Source: G963677325 sp963810555
GTDB taxonomy: Bacteria > Bacteroidota > Bacteroidia > Bacteroidales > Prolixibacteraceae
Assembly: GCA_963810555.1 (NCBI GenBank)
Contig: CAWENX010000017.1
Span: 62,001-126,000, forward strand
Direction: 5' to 3'
Length of the DNA: 64,000 nt
In this document: piece after piece, positions 18,711 to 26,924 of the stretch
How the letters are laid out: each line of letters begins with the position of its first letter
How positions within the stretch are numbered: the stretch's first letter is position 1
Made by a program: the position numbers and the translations under genes
Notes under the pieces: model-generated
Database searches by the model: none
What the model was told of the DNA's origin: nothing
Seen by the model: only the letters and a program-made list of their open reading frames with translations

Positions 18711-20201
18711 TTACCTGTCCGGTTCATTAATATTCATGTAATGTTCTAAAATTCTGCAGGCAGAGGGAAGACGGTTTCGAATCATGTCCATCTGATCACC
18801 GGAGAGAATAGCGGGTGAGAACGGAACCATAAGTGTAAAATCTTTCATCTCATTGATTCCCCTCTTCTTATACTGGTATTCCTGAGTAAACCTTCCATCG
18901 GGACCTGTTTCCACTTCTTTTTCAAAGGTATTGGGAACACTTATGAAAAAACGGCTGTCTCTGACATTACTTTTCCCCGTATCATTGAATAATCCGTGCT
19001 GCGACATCCACGCGTACAGCTCCTTTGCCGTGTTTAACGCCGGATCGACAATGTAAACCGAATCGGCAAGCAATTGCCCGTAACGATCAGTTTTTCGCAA
19101 TTCTCTCAAAACATCACCTATGATACCTGAAGCAAAAGGATAATGTGTGCATCCCAGGATAATTGCTTTCAGCGGTACTGTATCATTGTCCTTTCTAAGC
19201 TGTTCAACCAGGCTGACCACATGGTAGCGGGCATAGTTTTCAATTGAATTGATTTCAATAGTATCGGATGCCTCCAGTGTACCTTTGTTATAAAGCATCT
19301 GGCATTGGGTAGTATCGAACCGATAATAAGGCAGCAGGCTTTTATCTATAGGGTAACGGCTGTCAAACAGAGAAGGCCCCTCATAGGCAGCATAAGGCCT
19401 GGAATAAGTGGTGCCAATGAACTGAGGCTTATTTTCAATCGCCTCATGCAAACCTTTACCGCCCTGCTGGAAAATACGTATGTTTCTCGTATGATCTTTA
19501 TTCAGTTCATTTAAGGTATTGACATAGGCCATCGAACTTACGGTCGCAGGAGTCGCCATTACTCCAATCACGGCGTTATCTTCCTTCGGGATAAGCTCCA
19601 TTGTCCCCCTGCACCCCGCGTCGATGACCCCGATTACCTTTATTTTCGAACCGGTTACCCTGCACAGTTCTTCCACCTGCTTTTTGCCGTAAGCAGTACC
19701 GGTATTGCAGGCAATAACCATCGCCTTGATATTCGGCTTATCATCGGCAACCTGAGGAGAATCCGCAGAAGGATGATACTTGTTGTTAAGCAGGAACAGG
19801 GCATCCTTTAAAATATTTTCGACAAGGAGGTCCTTTTTCCCTTCCTCCACATAATTGCTGTAAGGCATATTGGCCTGATCTGCAAAGTAGACAAATTGCT
19901 CCTTATCGAAATCCTTAATGCCATCTGGCCTGTTTTCATGTGAGGCATTGAAATAGTCGGTATTGATTATCGCATCGAACACAGTCAGTCCACCGATCCC
20001 TGAATCGAAAATGCCAATGGCGAGGTCCTTTTTCGGCTGGGATTTTAAGGGTTCTGATACCGAGTAAAAGGAATTGCGACTACCACGTATATCATCGATA
20101 AATTTTTTATGAGGAGCCAGCAGTTGAAGTTCGGCCTTTTCGTGGCATGATGCAAAAAAGAACAACAAAGTAATTAACAAAAAGACATTTCTTGTAACCA
20201 T
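18711..20201 (-). CDS. Lipoprotein of the Asp/Glu racemase (MurI-like) family
   Basis: A 496-residue protein. A lipoprotein signal (FLLITLLFFFASC, lipobox FASC) is followed by a linker and a MurI-type racemase domain. GIFDSGIGGLTVFDAI carries the conserved Asp, MVIACNTGTAYG the first catalytic Cys and ILGCTHYPF the second Cys with its His. ADQANMPYSNY and IGVIDAGCRGT also match MurI. It is nearly twice the length of cytoplasmic glutamate racemases because of insertions (for example NNKYHPSADSPQVADDKPN) and a C-terminal extension. Export as a lipoprotein is unusual for this family and implies periplasmic or outer-membrane amino-acid racemisation, or a non-racemase role. It is the only murI-like gene in the window, so it need not supply cell-wall D-Glu. 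The frame is intact. Confidence 0.85.
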   Translation of the reverse strand: MVTRNVFLLITLLFFFASCHEKAELQLLAPHKKFIDDIRGSRNSFYSVSEPLKSQPKKDLAIGIFDSGIGGLTVFDAIINTDYFNASHENRPDGIKDFDKEQFVYFADQANMPYSNYVEEGKKDLLVENILKDALFLLNNKYHPSADSPQVADDKPNIKAMVIACNTGTAYGKKQVEELCRVTGSKIKVIGVIDAGCRGTMELIPKEDNAVIGVMATPATVSSMAYVNTLNELNKDHTRNIRIFQQGGKGLHEAIENKPQFIGTTYSRPYAAYEGPSLFDSRYPIDKSLLPYYRFDTTQCQMLYNKGTLEASDTIEINSIENYARYHVVSLVEQLRKDNDTVPLKAIILGCTHYPFASGIIGDVLRELRKTDRYGQLLADSVYIVDPALNTAKELYAWMSQHGLFNDTGKSNVRDSRFFISVPNTFEKEVETGPDGRFTQEYQYKKRGINEMKDFTLMVPFSPAILSGDQMDMIRNRLPSACRILEHYMNINEPDR

Positions 20202-20264
20202 ATAGTCGCTTAATTTTTAAGTAAGCTTTACTAAATCCAAATCACTATGAGCAAAATATCCGTT

Positions 20265-22421
20265 TTACCCCATCTTTTTAATTGCTTCCAGTACTCTTGC
20301 AGGAGTCATTGGCAATTGGTACAGCCTTGCTCCCGTTGCATCGAATATCGCATTGGCAATAACTCCTCCCATAGCGATGATGGCCGGTTCTCCTCCTCCC
20401 TGCGGTGGGAGATCTTTTTTATCCAGAATCTTTGTTCTTATCTCAGGAACCCAGGAGAAGTGAGGAATATCGTAGGTGTCAAAATTGTGATTAGCTATTT
20501 TCCCACCTTCGAATTGTATTTCCTCGGTGAGGCAGTAACCCAGTCCCATTGTGATGCATCCTTCCATTTGTATTGTAGCACCTTCAGGGTTTACACAAAG
20601 CCCCATATCCTGGGCACAGGCAACCCTTATCACCTGCACATGACCGGTTTTCTTATCCACTTTTACTTCCGCAATATGGGCAACATAAGTCCCAACATCT
20701 GTCCCGCAGGCAACTCCAAATCCTCTTCCGCTTGGACCTTTTGCAGGAGTATAGCCGAACAGATCAGAGACAGCTTTTAAAACTTCAATCATCCGTTCAT
20801 CAGTCAGGTTCTTCAGCCGGAACTCAAGGGGATCAATCCCTGCTTTTACAGCAAGAATATCGATCTGCGATTCTCTGGCGTAAGTATTTGTGTTGTTCCC
20901 TGGAGCACGCCATGCACCTGTGCCGAAGGGATGTCCTTTCTCATCCCGCCTGTTTTCATAAGATTTGGTGCTTTCATTGGGAACATCATAAATTGTCTCC
21001 GATCCCCTGTTCCCGGCATAGTAGGTATTATAATCCCACAGGTTAATTTTGCCCGATTTGCTTATCCCTGATGTGATCTTTACTATGGCAGCCGGACGAA
21101 ATGTATCATAAAAGAACTCCTCTTGTCTCGTCCATGTGACCATCACTGGCTTACCAGTCAGTTTTGCCAGTTTTGCGGCTTCTAATGCCTGAAGTCCGGG
21201 TGACTTTCCACCAAATCCGCCGCCTACAAAAGGAGGCAATACACGCACCTTCTCCGGCGGCATCCCTAATTCACGCGCAATGTTATCATGGGTGGGAAAG
21301 GGGGTTTGTGTGGAAGGCCAGACCGTCAACTTTCCGTTTTCCATATGGGCTGCAGCCGTATGAGTCTCCATGGGAGCATGAGCAACATAACTGTTATAAA
21401 ATGTGGATTCAATCACAGCTTCAGATAACTGTCTGCCGGTAGCAAGATCGCCTTTACTCTTAAGTACATTCCCGTCAGATGCCACACTAAGAAGATGATC
21501 GAAAATGGTTTTATCGTTAACGTTCATCTCATCAAATGAATAATCCGCTTTTACCTTCACAATCGCCTGATCTGCCTTATCGCGGTCTTTATGAAGTACA
21601 GCGATGAAATCTCCTTCTTTGACAACCTTAACGCCTTCGAGTTTCTCAGCTTCTGAAGTATCAACTGAAACAAGTTTTGCTCCGTGAGATGGCGGATGGA
21701 GTACCCTTGCATAAAGCGTATCGGGGAAGAGCATATCTCCTGAGTATTTTGCCTGACCGGTCACTTTCAAACTGCTGTCTTGCCTTAAAAGCGGCTTCCC
21801 GACAATTTTAAATTCTGTGTAATCTTTTACGTGAGGTTTGATGTCAAGGTGTTTTTCGATTTTTTTACCCCTGGTCAACTCTGCATAACTGACTATCTTT
21901 TTGCTGTCTGTTTTGTCAGAGATAATCCCGTTATTCACTTCAAGATTTTCTGCCGGAACACCAAGTTTTTCTGAACCAAGCTGCAGAAGAATTGTCCTGG
22001 CCTCGGCAGCGGCAGCTCTAAAAGGAGGTCCAAAGATACGGGTACTCATTGATCCGAAAGTTCCCATATCCCAGGGACAGAGATCAGTATCACCCATAAC
22101 CATTTTCACTTTAGATAATTCCACATCCAGTTCATCAGCCAGTTCCTGGGCAAGGGAAGTGATGATTCCCTGTCCCATTTCAATCTTACCTGTGTAACCC
22201 GTGACCGATCCGTCTTCGCCAATATGAAGAAAAGCATTGTAATCCGAAGGCAAAGCCCTTCGTTGTCCGGCAGGCAGAGCAAGCAAATCATCCGGTTCCC
22301 AGGTTCCGAAAGTAATAACGATCCCTGCTCCCCCGAGGAGCCTGAAAAAATCCCTTCTTCTTAAATTGGATCGATCAGCGGATTGAATAAATTCATCCTG
22401 GCCATATTCTTCTGTTTTCAT
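20265..22421 (-). CDS. Tat-exported molybdenum hydroxylase large subunit (xanthine dehydrogenase family)
   Basis: A 718-residue molybdopterin-cytosine-dinucleotide-type subunit. A twin-arginine leader (RRRDFFRLLGGAG) predicts export with bound cofactor. The order of blocks resembles isoquinoline 1-oxidoreductase-like proteins: MGQGIITSLAQELADELDV and MVMGDTDLCPWDMGT come first, then the a/b hammerhead (GQAKYSGDMLFPDTLYARVL), VGGGFGGKSPGLQALEAA, GTGAWRAPGNN and the C-terminal GGGEPAIIAMGGV with the likely active-site Glu. It should hydroxylate an aldehyde or N-heterocycle; the substrate is unknown. Its ATG overlaps the upstream 2Fe-2S gene by 4 bases (ATGA), so the two subunits are translationally coupled. 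Confidence 0.9.
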   Translation of the reverse strand: MKTEEYGQDEFIQSADRSNLRRRDFFRLLGGAGIVITFGTWEPDDLLALPAGQRRALPSDYNAFLHIGEDGSVTGYTGKIEMGQGIITSLAQELADELDVELSKVKMVMGDTDLCPWDMGTFGSMSTRIFGPPFRAAAAEARTILLQLGSEKLGVPAENLEVNNGIISDKTDSKKIVSYAELTRGKKIEKHLDIKPHVKDYTEFKIVGKPLLRQDSSLKVTGQAKYSGDMLFPDTLYARVLHPPSHGAKLVSVDTSEAEKLEGVKVVKEGDFIAVLHKDRDKADQAIVKVKADYSFDEMNVNDKTIFDHLLSVASDGNVLKSKGDLATGRQLSEAVIESTFYNSYVAHAPMETHTAAAHMENGKLTVWPSTQTPFPTHDNIARELGMPPEKVRVLPPFVGGGFGGKSPGLQALEAAKLAKLTGKPVMVTWTRQEEFFYDTFRPAAIVKITSGISKSGKINLWDYNTYYAGNRGSETIYDVPNESTKSYENRRDEKGHPFGTGAWRAPGNNTNTYARESQIDILAVKAGIDPLEFRLKNLTDERMIEVLKAVSDLFGYTPAKGPSGRGFGVACGTDVGTYVAHIAEVKVDKKTGHVQVIRVACAQDMGLCVNPEGATIQMEGCITMGLGYCLTEEIQFEGGKIANHNFDTYDIPHFSWVPEIRTKILDKKDLPPQGGGEPAIIAMGGVIANAIFDATGARLYQLPMTPARVLEAIKKMG

Positions 22422-22915
22422 GATACCTTTTCTCCTTTCATTTCTTTAGCTGCAGTTTGAATTGCTTTGACAATCCGTACATGTGCACCGCACCTGCACA
22501 AGTTATCCTCCATACCGTTAATAATATCCTGTTCTGAGGGTTCAGGGTTTTTCATCAGCAGGGCTGTAGCCGTCAAAATCATTCCGGGCGTACAATATCC
22601 GCATTGAAGGGCATCATGTTCAACGAAGGCTTTTTGTACAGGGTGAAGCTCCCCGTTTTTGGCAAGACCTTCGATGGTGACAATCTTTTTACCTGCCACA
22701 TCGCTCACAGCTACCTGGCATGACCTTACTGCCTCATTATCTATCAATACCGTGCAGGCACCGCAAAATCCTATCCCGCATCCGAACTTTGTTCCCGTCA
22801 GTCCGAATTGGGTACGCAATACCCAAAGAAGAGTGGAATTCGGATCAATCGAGATCTCGGTCTTTTTGCCATTCAGTTCAAAACGAATTGTTTGTTCCAT
22901 TTTATTGTAATTCAA
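22418..22915 (-). CDS. 2Fe-2S subunit of molybdenum hydroxylase
   Basis: A 165-residue electron-transfer subunit with two clusters. The plant-type ferredoxin cluster uses GCGIGFCGACTVLIDNEAV.SC, and the second, helical cluster uses LQCGYCTPGMILTA with NLCRCGAH. Length and order match the small subunits of xanthine dehydrogenase or isoquinoline oxidoreductase. It has no signal peptide and would be co-exported with the Tat-bearing Mo subunit it overlaps by 4 bases. A FAD subunit is absent, so electrons probably pass to a cytochrome or other membrane acceptor rather than NAD. Confidence 0.95.
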   Translation of the reverse strand: MNYNKMEQTIRFELNGKKTEISIDPNSTLLWVLRTQFGLTGTKFGCGIGFCGACTVLIDNEAVRSCQVAVSDVAGKKIVTIEGLAKNGELHPVQKAFVEHDALQCGYCTPGMILTATALLMKNPEPSEQDIINGMEDNLCRCGAHVRIVKAIQTAAKEMKGEKVS

Positions 22916-22990
22916 TAGTTAAAATATTCTAATTTAAAAAGTTACATGGAGTTCTCTGTGAAATCTTTTAATCAAATAAAATTGTGAATC

Positions 22991-23575
22991 TTATTTTATA
23001 GCATTCAAATATTCTTCCCTGGTGTCAAAATCCATAAGTATTTCCGGGCTGTCTGTTTCCACCTCAAGCACATCATCAGCAAACTGATAAGCCAGCGCCC
23101 GAAGGCCTTCCTTTTCGTCAAGCTGCTCAATCTTGTTCCTGTATTTCCTTTCAATCAGTATGGGATGCCCCCTTTTATTTTTATAGGTAGGGATTAAAAT
23201 TCCCTTATCTGATCTTCTGTAGGCTTCGATAATCAAATTTACGACTTTTGACGGAATCAAAGGCTGATCGCCAGGAAATATCAGCACAGCTTCATAATCT
23301 TCAGGCAAAGCCCTGACACCGCATTTTACAGAGGACAACATGCCTTGTTTGTAATTCTCATTATAACAAGATTTTACAGGCAAATGGCTTAATGCTTTCA
23401 ATATTTCTTCATGATCTGAACCTAAAACAACAATTATTTTATTGACTAAAGAACCTGATATATTTTCTATCACTGTCTCTATCATGGTTTTGCCATTGAA
23501 AGGGAGAAGCAATTTCTGGGTTTTCATCCGCTTCGATTCCCCGGCCGCCAATACAATTCCCCAAAGTTCAGACAT
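22991..23575 (-). CDS. MobA-like nucleotidyltransferase (molybdenum cofactor cytidylyltransferase-type)
   Basis: A 194-residue NTP-transferase. The N-terminal nucleotide-binding loop LAAGESKRMKTQKLLLPFNG (LAAGxSxRM..K), ILIFPGDQPLIPSK (metal-binding Asp) and the C-terminal LMDFDTREEYLNA are MocA/MobA marks. The likely role is attaching CMP to molybdopterin for the co-encoded hydroxylase. It overlaps the xdhC-like gene by 8 bases, and the 2Fe-2S gene begins 75 bp downstream. MocA versus MobA (GMP) cannot be settled by eye, but the operon favours the CTP-specific type. Confidence 0.85.
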   Translation of the reverse strand: MSELWGIVLAAGESKRMKTQKLLLPFNGKTMIETVIENISGSLVNKIIVVLGSDHEEILKALSHLPVKSCYNENYKQGMLSSVKCGVRALPEDYEAVLIFPGDQPLIPSKVVNLIIEAYRRSDKGILIPTYKNKRGHPILIERKYRNKIEQLDEKEGLRALAYQFADDVLEVETDSPEILMDFDTREEYLNAIK

Positions 23576-24644
23576 GGACAGATGATTTGCTATTCTTAAC
23601 CTGTATTAACTGGGCAGCTATGCTGATAGCAATCTCCTCAACGGTTATCGATTGGATATTAAGGCCGATGGGAGCATGAATATTTTCCCATTCCCGGGGT
23701 TCGGCCCACCCTTTCTGTATAAATTCTGCCCTCATCTGAGAAACTTTATTTTTACTTCCGATCATTCCTATAAAGGCTGCTTCGCTGTCTATGCACGATC
23801 TTAGGGCTTTAGCATCGTCTTTGTGTCCGCGGGTGACAATCACAATATATGTATCAGCAGCAAGTTCCATTTCATCCAGCGCCTCCCCGATATCTTTAAC
23901 AAGGATATGATCAGCATCCGGCAAATTTACCGGATTGGCGAATTCGGCGCGGTCATCAATAACCGTAACCTCAAAATCAAGCAGTTTGCCGATATGGGAT
24001 AACGCCTTTCCGATATGTCCCGCTCCTGCTATAAAAAGGTGAGAGGGTGGGAAAATCGGCTCAAACAGAAATTTGGTTTCCTCCTTCTCTCCGGCAAGCA
24101 TGAGATTAAATTCTTCGTATCCGGAATGTTGTTTGTCGGATAGTAAACGATTGACCGTCTGGATAATCCGTTTATCATTGAGAGGGAATTTATGATCTTC
24201 CTCATTATTGATAAGCCAATATCTGTGAATCAGAACATTCCCTTCAGAAAAATTTCTGACGGAAGTGACCAATACTCCGGGTATCCTCATTCGGATAGAT
24301 TCCCTGATCCGTTCAAAAACTGCATCTGATTCCCCGGGTGATGCATCTACAAGGACGCCTGCCTGTCCACCGCAAATTGCCCCGATCCCATGGTGAACTT
24401 CCGTATCAAGCTTGAAATTGTACAAACCTGATATTCCGGATTGAAGGGCATTTAAAGCGATCTTCTGCACTTCTCCCTCCAGGACCCCACCGCCGACAGT
24501 GCCGGCCAAAAGCCCTGTGCTGTCGAATAAAGCTGAGCTTCCCGGTTTCTGGGGTGTTGAACCAACTGATTTTGTAACGGTTGCCAGAACAATCGGAGAA
24601 TTCTTCTCTCTGATGTCCAGGTATTTGAGATACATATTATTCAT
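23568..24644 (-). CDS. XdhC/CoxF-family molybdenum-insertion factor
   Basis: A 358-residue XdhC-type protein. The XdhC/CoxI domain (ATVTKSVGSTPQKPGSSALF, GLLAGTVGGGVLEGEVQ) is followed by a Rossmann domain (HLFIAGAGHIGKALSHIGKLL, VTVIDDRAEFANP, DTYIVIVTRGHKDDAKALR, FIGMIGSKNK). Proteins of this family bind the sulfurated molybdenum cofactor and hand it to the hydroxylase. It is the first gene of the four-gene minus-strand operon, with ATG at 24644. It leaves only ancillary cofactor biosynthesis (moaA, moeA) to be supplied elsewhere. Confidence 0.9.
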   Translation of the reverse strand: MNNMYLKYLDIREKNSPIVLATVTKSVGSTPQKPGSSALFDSTGLLAGTVGGGVLEGEVQKIALNALQSGISGLYNFKLDTEVHHGIGAICGGQAGVLVDASPGESDAVFERIRESIRMRIPGVLVTSVRNFSEGNVLIHRYWLINNEEDHKFPLNDKRIIQTVNRLLSDKQHSGYEEFNLMLAGEKEETKFLFEPIFPPSHLFIAGAGHIGKALSHIGKLLDFEVTVIDDRAEFANPVNLPDADHILVKDIGEALDEMELAADTYIVIVTRGHKDDAKALRSCIDSEAAFIGMIGSKNKVSQMRAEFIQKGWAEPREWENIHAPIGLNIQSITVEEIAISIAAQLIQVKNSKSSVHV

Positions 24645-24802
24645 TTCAGGCCTAATTATTCGTGAAGGTATTAATTCGTTTCAAATAAATCAAAATTTAA
24701 GGCATAAATAAACATACCGGCCGATCAGTGAAATGATTTCCTTACTCTATCCTTGCACCATGATCCTTTTTCCTTGATATTGTCCATACTATGACTATAC
24801 AT

Positions 24803-24882
24803 CGTTTGTACACTGTCTGTACAATTTTAGTACAGACAGTGTACAGTCAGTGTACAGACAATGTACAGACAGTGTACAGACA
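24803..24882. repeat. Tandem array with 11-bp period and inverted units
   Basis: Two inverted 11-bp units (24803-24813, 24814-24824) and five direct units (24828-24882) of consensus GTGTACAGACA. The two halves can form a stem. It lies in the 377-bp gap between xdhC and the IS element; the rest of that gap shows nothing recognisable. Confidence 0.85.
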
Positions 24883-25021
24883 ACCCGATGCAAAATATAC
24901 CCAAATCCGACAATAATGCCGGAAATGGCTCCCGGGATCAGTTCGATAAAACGAATGGAGGATTATCAGAAGCGGATCATGGAAAGATTCTCAAAAACTA
25001 TAATTTGAGGCAGGAAATTTA

Positions 25022-26543
25022 TTAAAGTTTCCCACATTTATAAAGCCCAATAGTCGGGCATGTTTAATTTCATAATTAACTGTTTAAGGTCTTCTAACCT
25101 TCATGTATTCAATCCAATGCAAGTTGGACGACATTTTTGCTATTAATTTGGTCATTATCTTCATATTGTTCCAGAACCTTGAGCATGGCCAGCAACTGCC
25201 TGCATGTTTGATTGTTTTGCATAAGTTTTTCAATTGTTTCCTCTATGTCAATATTCAAAACCATTGTTAGCTGTACCAACATCTTTATAAATACCCTGAT
25301 CAATCGTTCCCATAATGTCAGTTCGAATAGTTGTTGCTGGGTTTCACGGAACAGTCCGCCCATTGTTTCATAAGAACTGAAGCGCTTTTGGAGCGATAAT
25401 ATCGTGTGGGTGGCCAATGTAATGGCAGCATCGGCTATTTGACCATCGAAATCAGTATTCTGGCTACTCCCCAAACGCAAGTACTGTTTACATTCCTTGA
25501 ACAATACCTCGATTGTCCAACGGATTTGGTACAGTTCAATTGACTGAACGAAAGATAAAGTCAAATCGGTGGTCAATAGCAATGTCCATGTGTTCGCATT
25601 ATTGTACCGGATGAAAAAGAGCCTGACTTTTACTCCCTTGTAATCAACCACCAACGAGATGTAAGTCGACTTGTATTTCCTGGAATACTTGCTGTTTTTG
25701 CGCTCGTTTCCGGTGATTAACTGATGGGCGTTCATCTGTTTTTTGCCAACCGCGTAATGTCGTCTGTCAATCCTGCACATCCCCAGTATGTGCATTGCCC
25801 CTTTTCGAATGGAACGTACACTTTTAATCATATAATCGTTCATGAACCAACTGTCCATCAAAACATAGGTGGCCATAAACCCATTTCTGACAGTCCGCCT
25901 GAGCATCGAAACCGCTACTTCACCCTTTAGCTTGTCCAACTCTTCAACCCTTTTATGGCCGGGTGATTTACTGTCGCGCTTTTTCCCGAACCGGCGCTTC
26001 AACTCCTTTGGGGATAAGCCGTAATTCCCTTTTTTCCACTTCTCCCTGTGAAGTGAAAAATCGGTGGCAATATGGTTTTTGCCATACCAAAACCCTAACA
26101 TAAGCAGTTTGCGCCAATCCATCCAAGGATTGTTCATCAATCGGTAAAAGGTATTGTCATCGATCCTTTCAAGTAAGTTTTTACCCTGGTTTTGCATCGT
26201 GCAAATACTTTCGCTGCGTAGCCTAAAAATCAACAGGGAAAGCAACAGTGAACAAACATCAAACCCTTTGCTTTTAAAAGATCCAAATCCTGTTAAAAAC
26301 TGTCTGATCCTGAAGGTTGAAAATAAATGGAGCACCCCCTCGTCGGTTTTTTCATTATTGCAAAGAACGCTCTCTAATTCGCTTAAATATGCTATTTTAG
26401 AGGACATAAATAGTGGTTTTTGGAATAAACTGCCTTTTGATATGTAACTAACTCAAATATAGCAATTTAATTTCTATTTTACCGCTACTTATATCATTTA
26501 ACATACCTTGTAAATCAATTATTTCCTATGTGGGTAACTTTAG
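25022..26543 (-). mobile_element. IS4-family insertion sequence
   Basis: About 1.52 kb bounded by imperfect terminal inverted repeats: TTAAAGTTTCCCACAT at 25022-25037, and the reverse complement of 26528-26543, reading CTAAAGTTACCCACAT. It encodes one intact transposase. I could not see a target-site duplication in the flanks, so the exact ends are uncertain by a few bases. The right end lies about 5 bp from the stop of a dockerin-like fragment. Confidence 0.8.
25109..26407 (-). CDS. IS4-family DDE transposase
   Basis: A 432-residue transposase. The IS4 family signature Y-x2-R-x3-E-x6-K is present as YQIRWTIEVLFKECK near residue 300 and supplies the catalytic Glu. Likely catalytic Asp residues lie in HIATDFSLH and YVLMDSWFMND. 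The central region is rich in basic residues (KRRFGKKRDSKSPGHKR), as expected for DNA binding. The frame is intact and the gene fills the element between the inverted repeats, so the element may be active. Exact IS subgroup cannot be set by eye. Confidence 0.9.
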   Translation of the reverse strand: MSSKIAYLSELESVLCNNEKTDEGVLHLFSTFRIRQFLTGFGSFKSKGFDVCSLLLSLLIFRLRSESICTMQNQGKNLLERIDDNTFYRLMNNPWMDWRKLLMLGFWYGKNHIATDFSLHREKWKKGNYGLSPKELKRRFGKKRDSKSPGHKRVEELDKLKGEVAVSMLRRTVRNGFMATYVLMDSWFMNDYMIKSVRSIRKGAMHILGMCRIDRRHYAVGKKQMNAHQLITGNERKNSKYSRKYKSTYISLVVDYKGVKVRLFFIRYNNANTWTLLLTTDLTLSFVQSIELYQIRWTIEVLFKECKQYLRLGSSQNTDFDGQIADAAITLATHTILSLQKRFSSYETMGGLFRETQQQLFELTLWERLIRVFIKMLVQLTMVLNIDIEETIEKLMQNNQTCRQLLAMLKVLEQYEDNDQINSKNVVQLALD

Positions 26544-26547
26544 TTAC

Positions 26548-26850
26548 TTAACCAATCCTCTCTCTTTCTGCACGAGTCTGTAATTTATTCCATTGACCAG
26601 GAAGATAAGGAATCAGATTATTAACATAATTCTCAATAAGAGTCTTATCAGCAATATCAACAACACCATCAACATTAAAATCAGACCTATCAAGCAATCG
26701 AATATCAGAAGGATTAGTATAACCATTCATTATATCAATAGTCCTTGCAACATCAGAGACATCAACCTTATTGTCTTTATTCACATCTCCGGAACCGTAC
26801 CAATTCAAAGTAGTATCATCAGGTGAATCTCTTCTTAATTCATTACTCAC
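26548..26850 (-). CDS. Dockerin-like fragment next to the IS element
   Basis: A 100-residue open frame with two EF-hand-like dockerin type I half-repeats: GDVNKDNKVDVSDVARTIDI and, after a linker, SDFNVDGVVDIADKTLIENY. Each loop has the Asp/Asn ligands at positions 1, 3, 5 and 12. Dockerins normally sit at the end of large secreted enzymes and bind cohesins. Here no signal peptide or catalytic domain is attached, and the stop codon lies about 5 bp outside the IS terminus. This suggests a remnant of a larger gene cut by the insertion or by deletion, or alternatively a small stand-alone gene (ATG at 26850). Codon use is ATA- and AAT-rich. Confidence 0.6.
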   Translation of the reverse strand: MSNELRRDSPDDTTLNWYGSGDVNKDNKVDVSDVARTIDIMNGYTNPSDIRLLDRSDFNVDGVVDIADKTLIENYVNNLIPYLPGQWNKLQTRAERERIG

Positions 26851-26924
26851 GCCTGCCTTAATTCTTCATTCATAATTCGTAATTAAATTCTAGTTACAGG
26901 TAAAAAAATATTGTTAACTTTACC

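Noticed and set aside
20247..20780. 177-codon plus-strand open frame
   Set aside because: Antisense to the molybdenum hydroxylase gene; the sense protein is clearly family-like.
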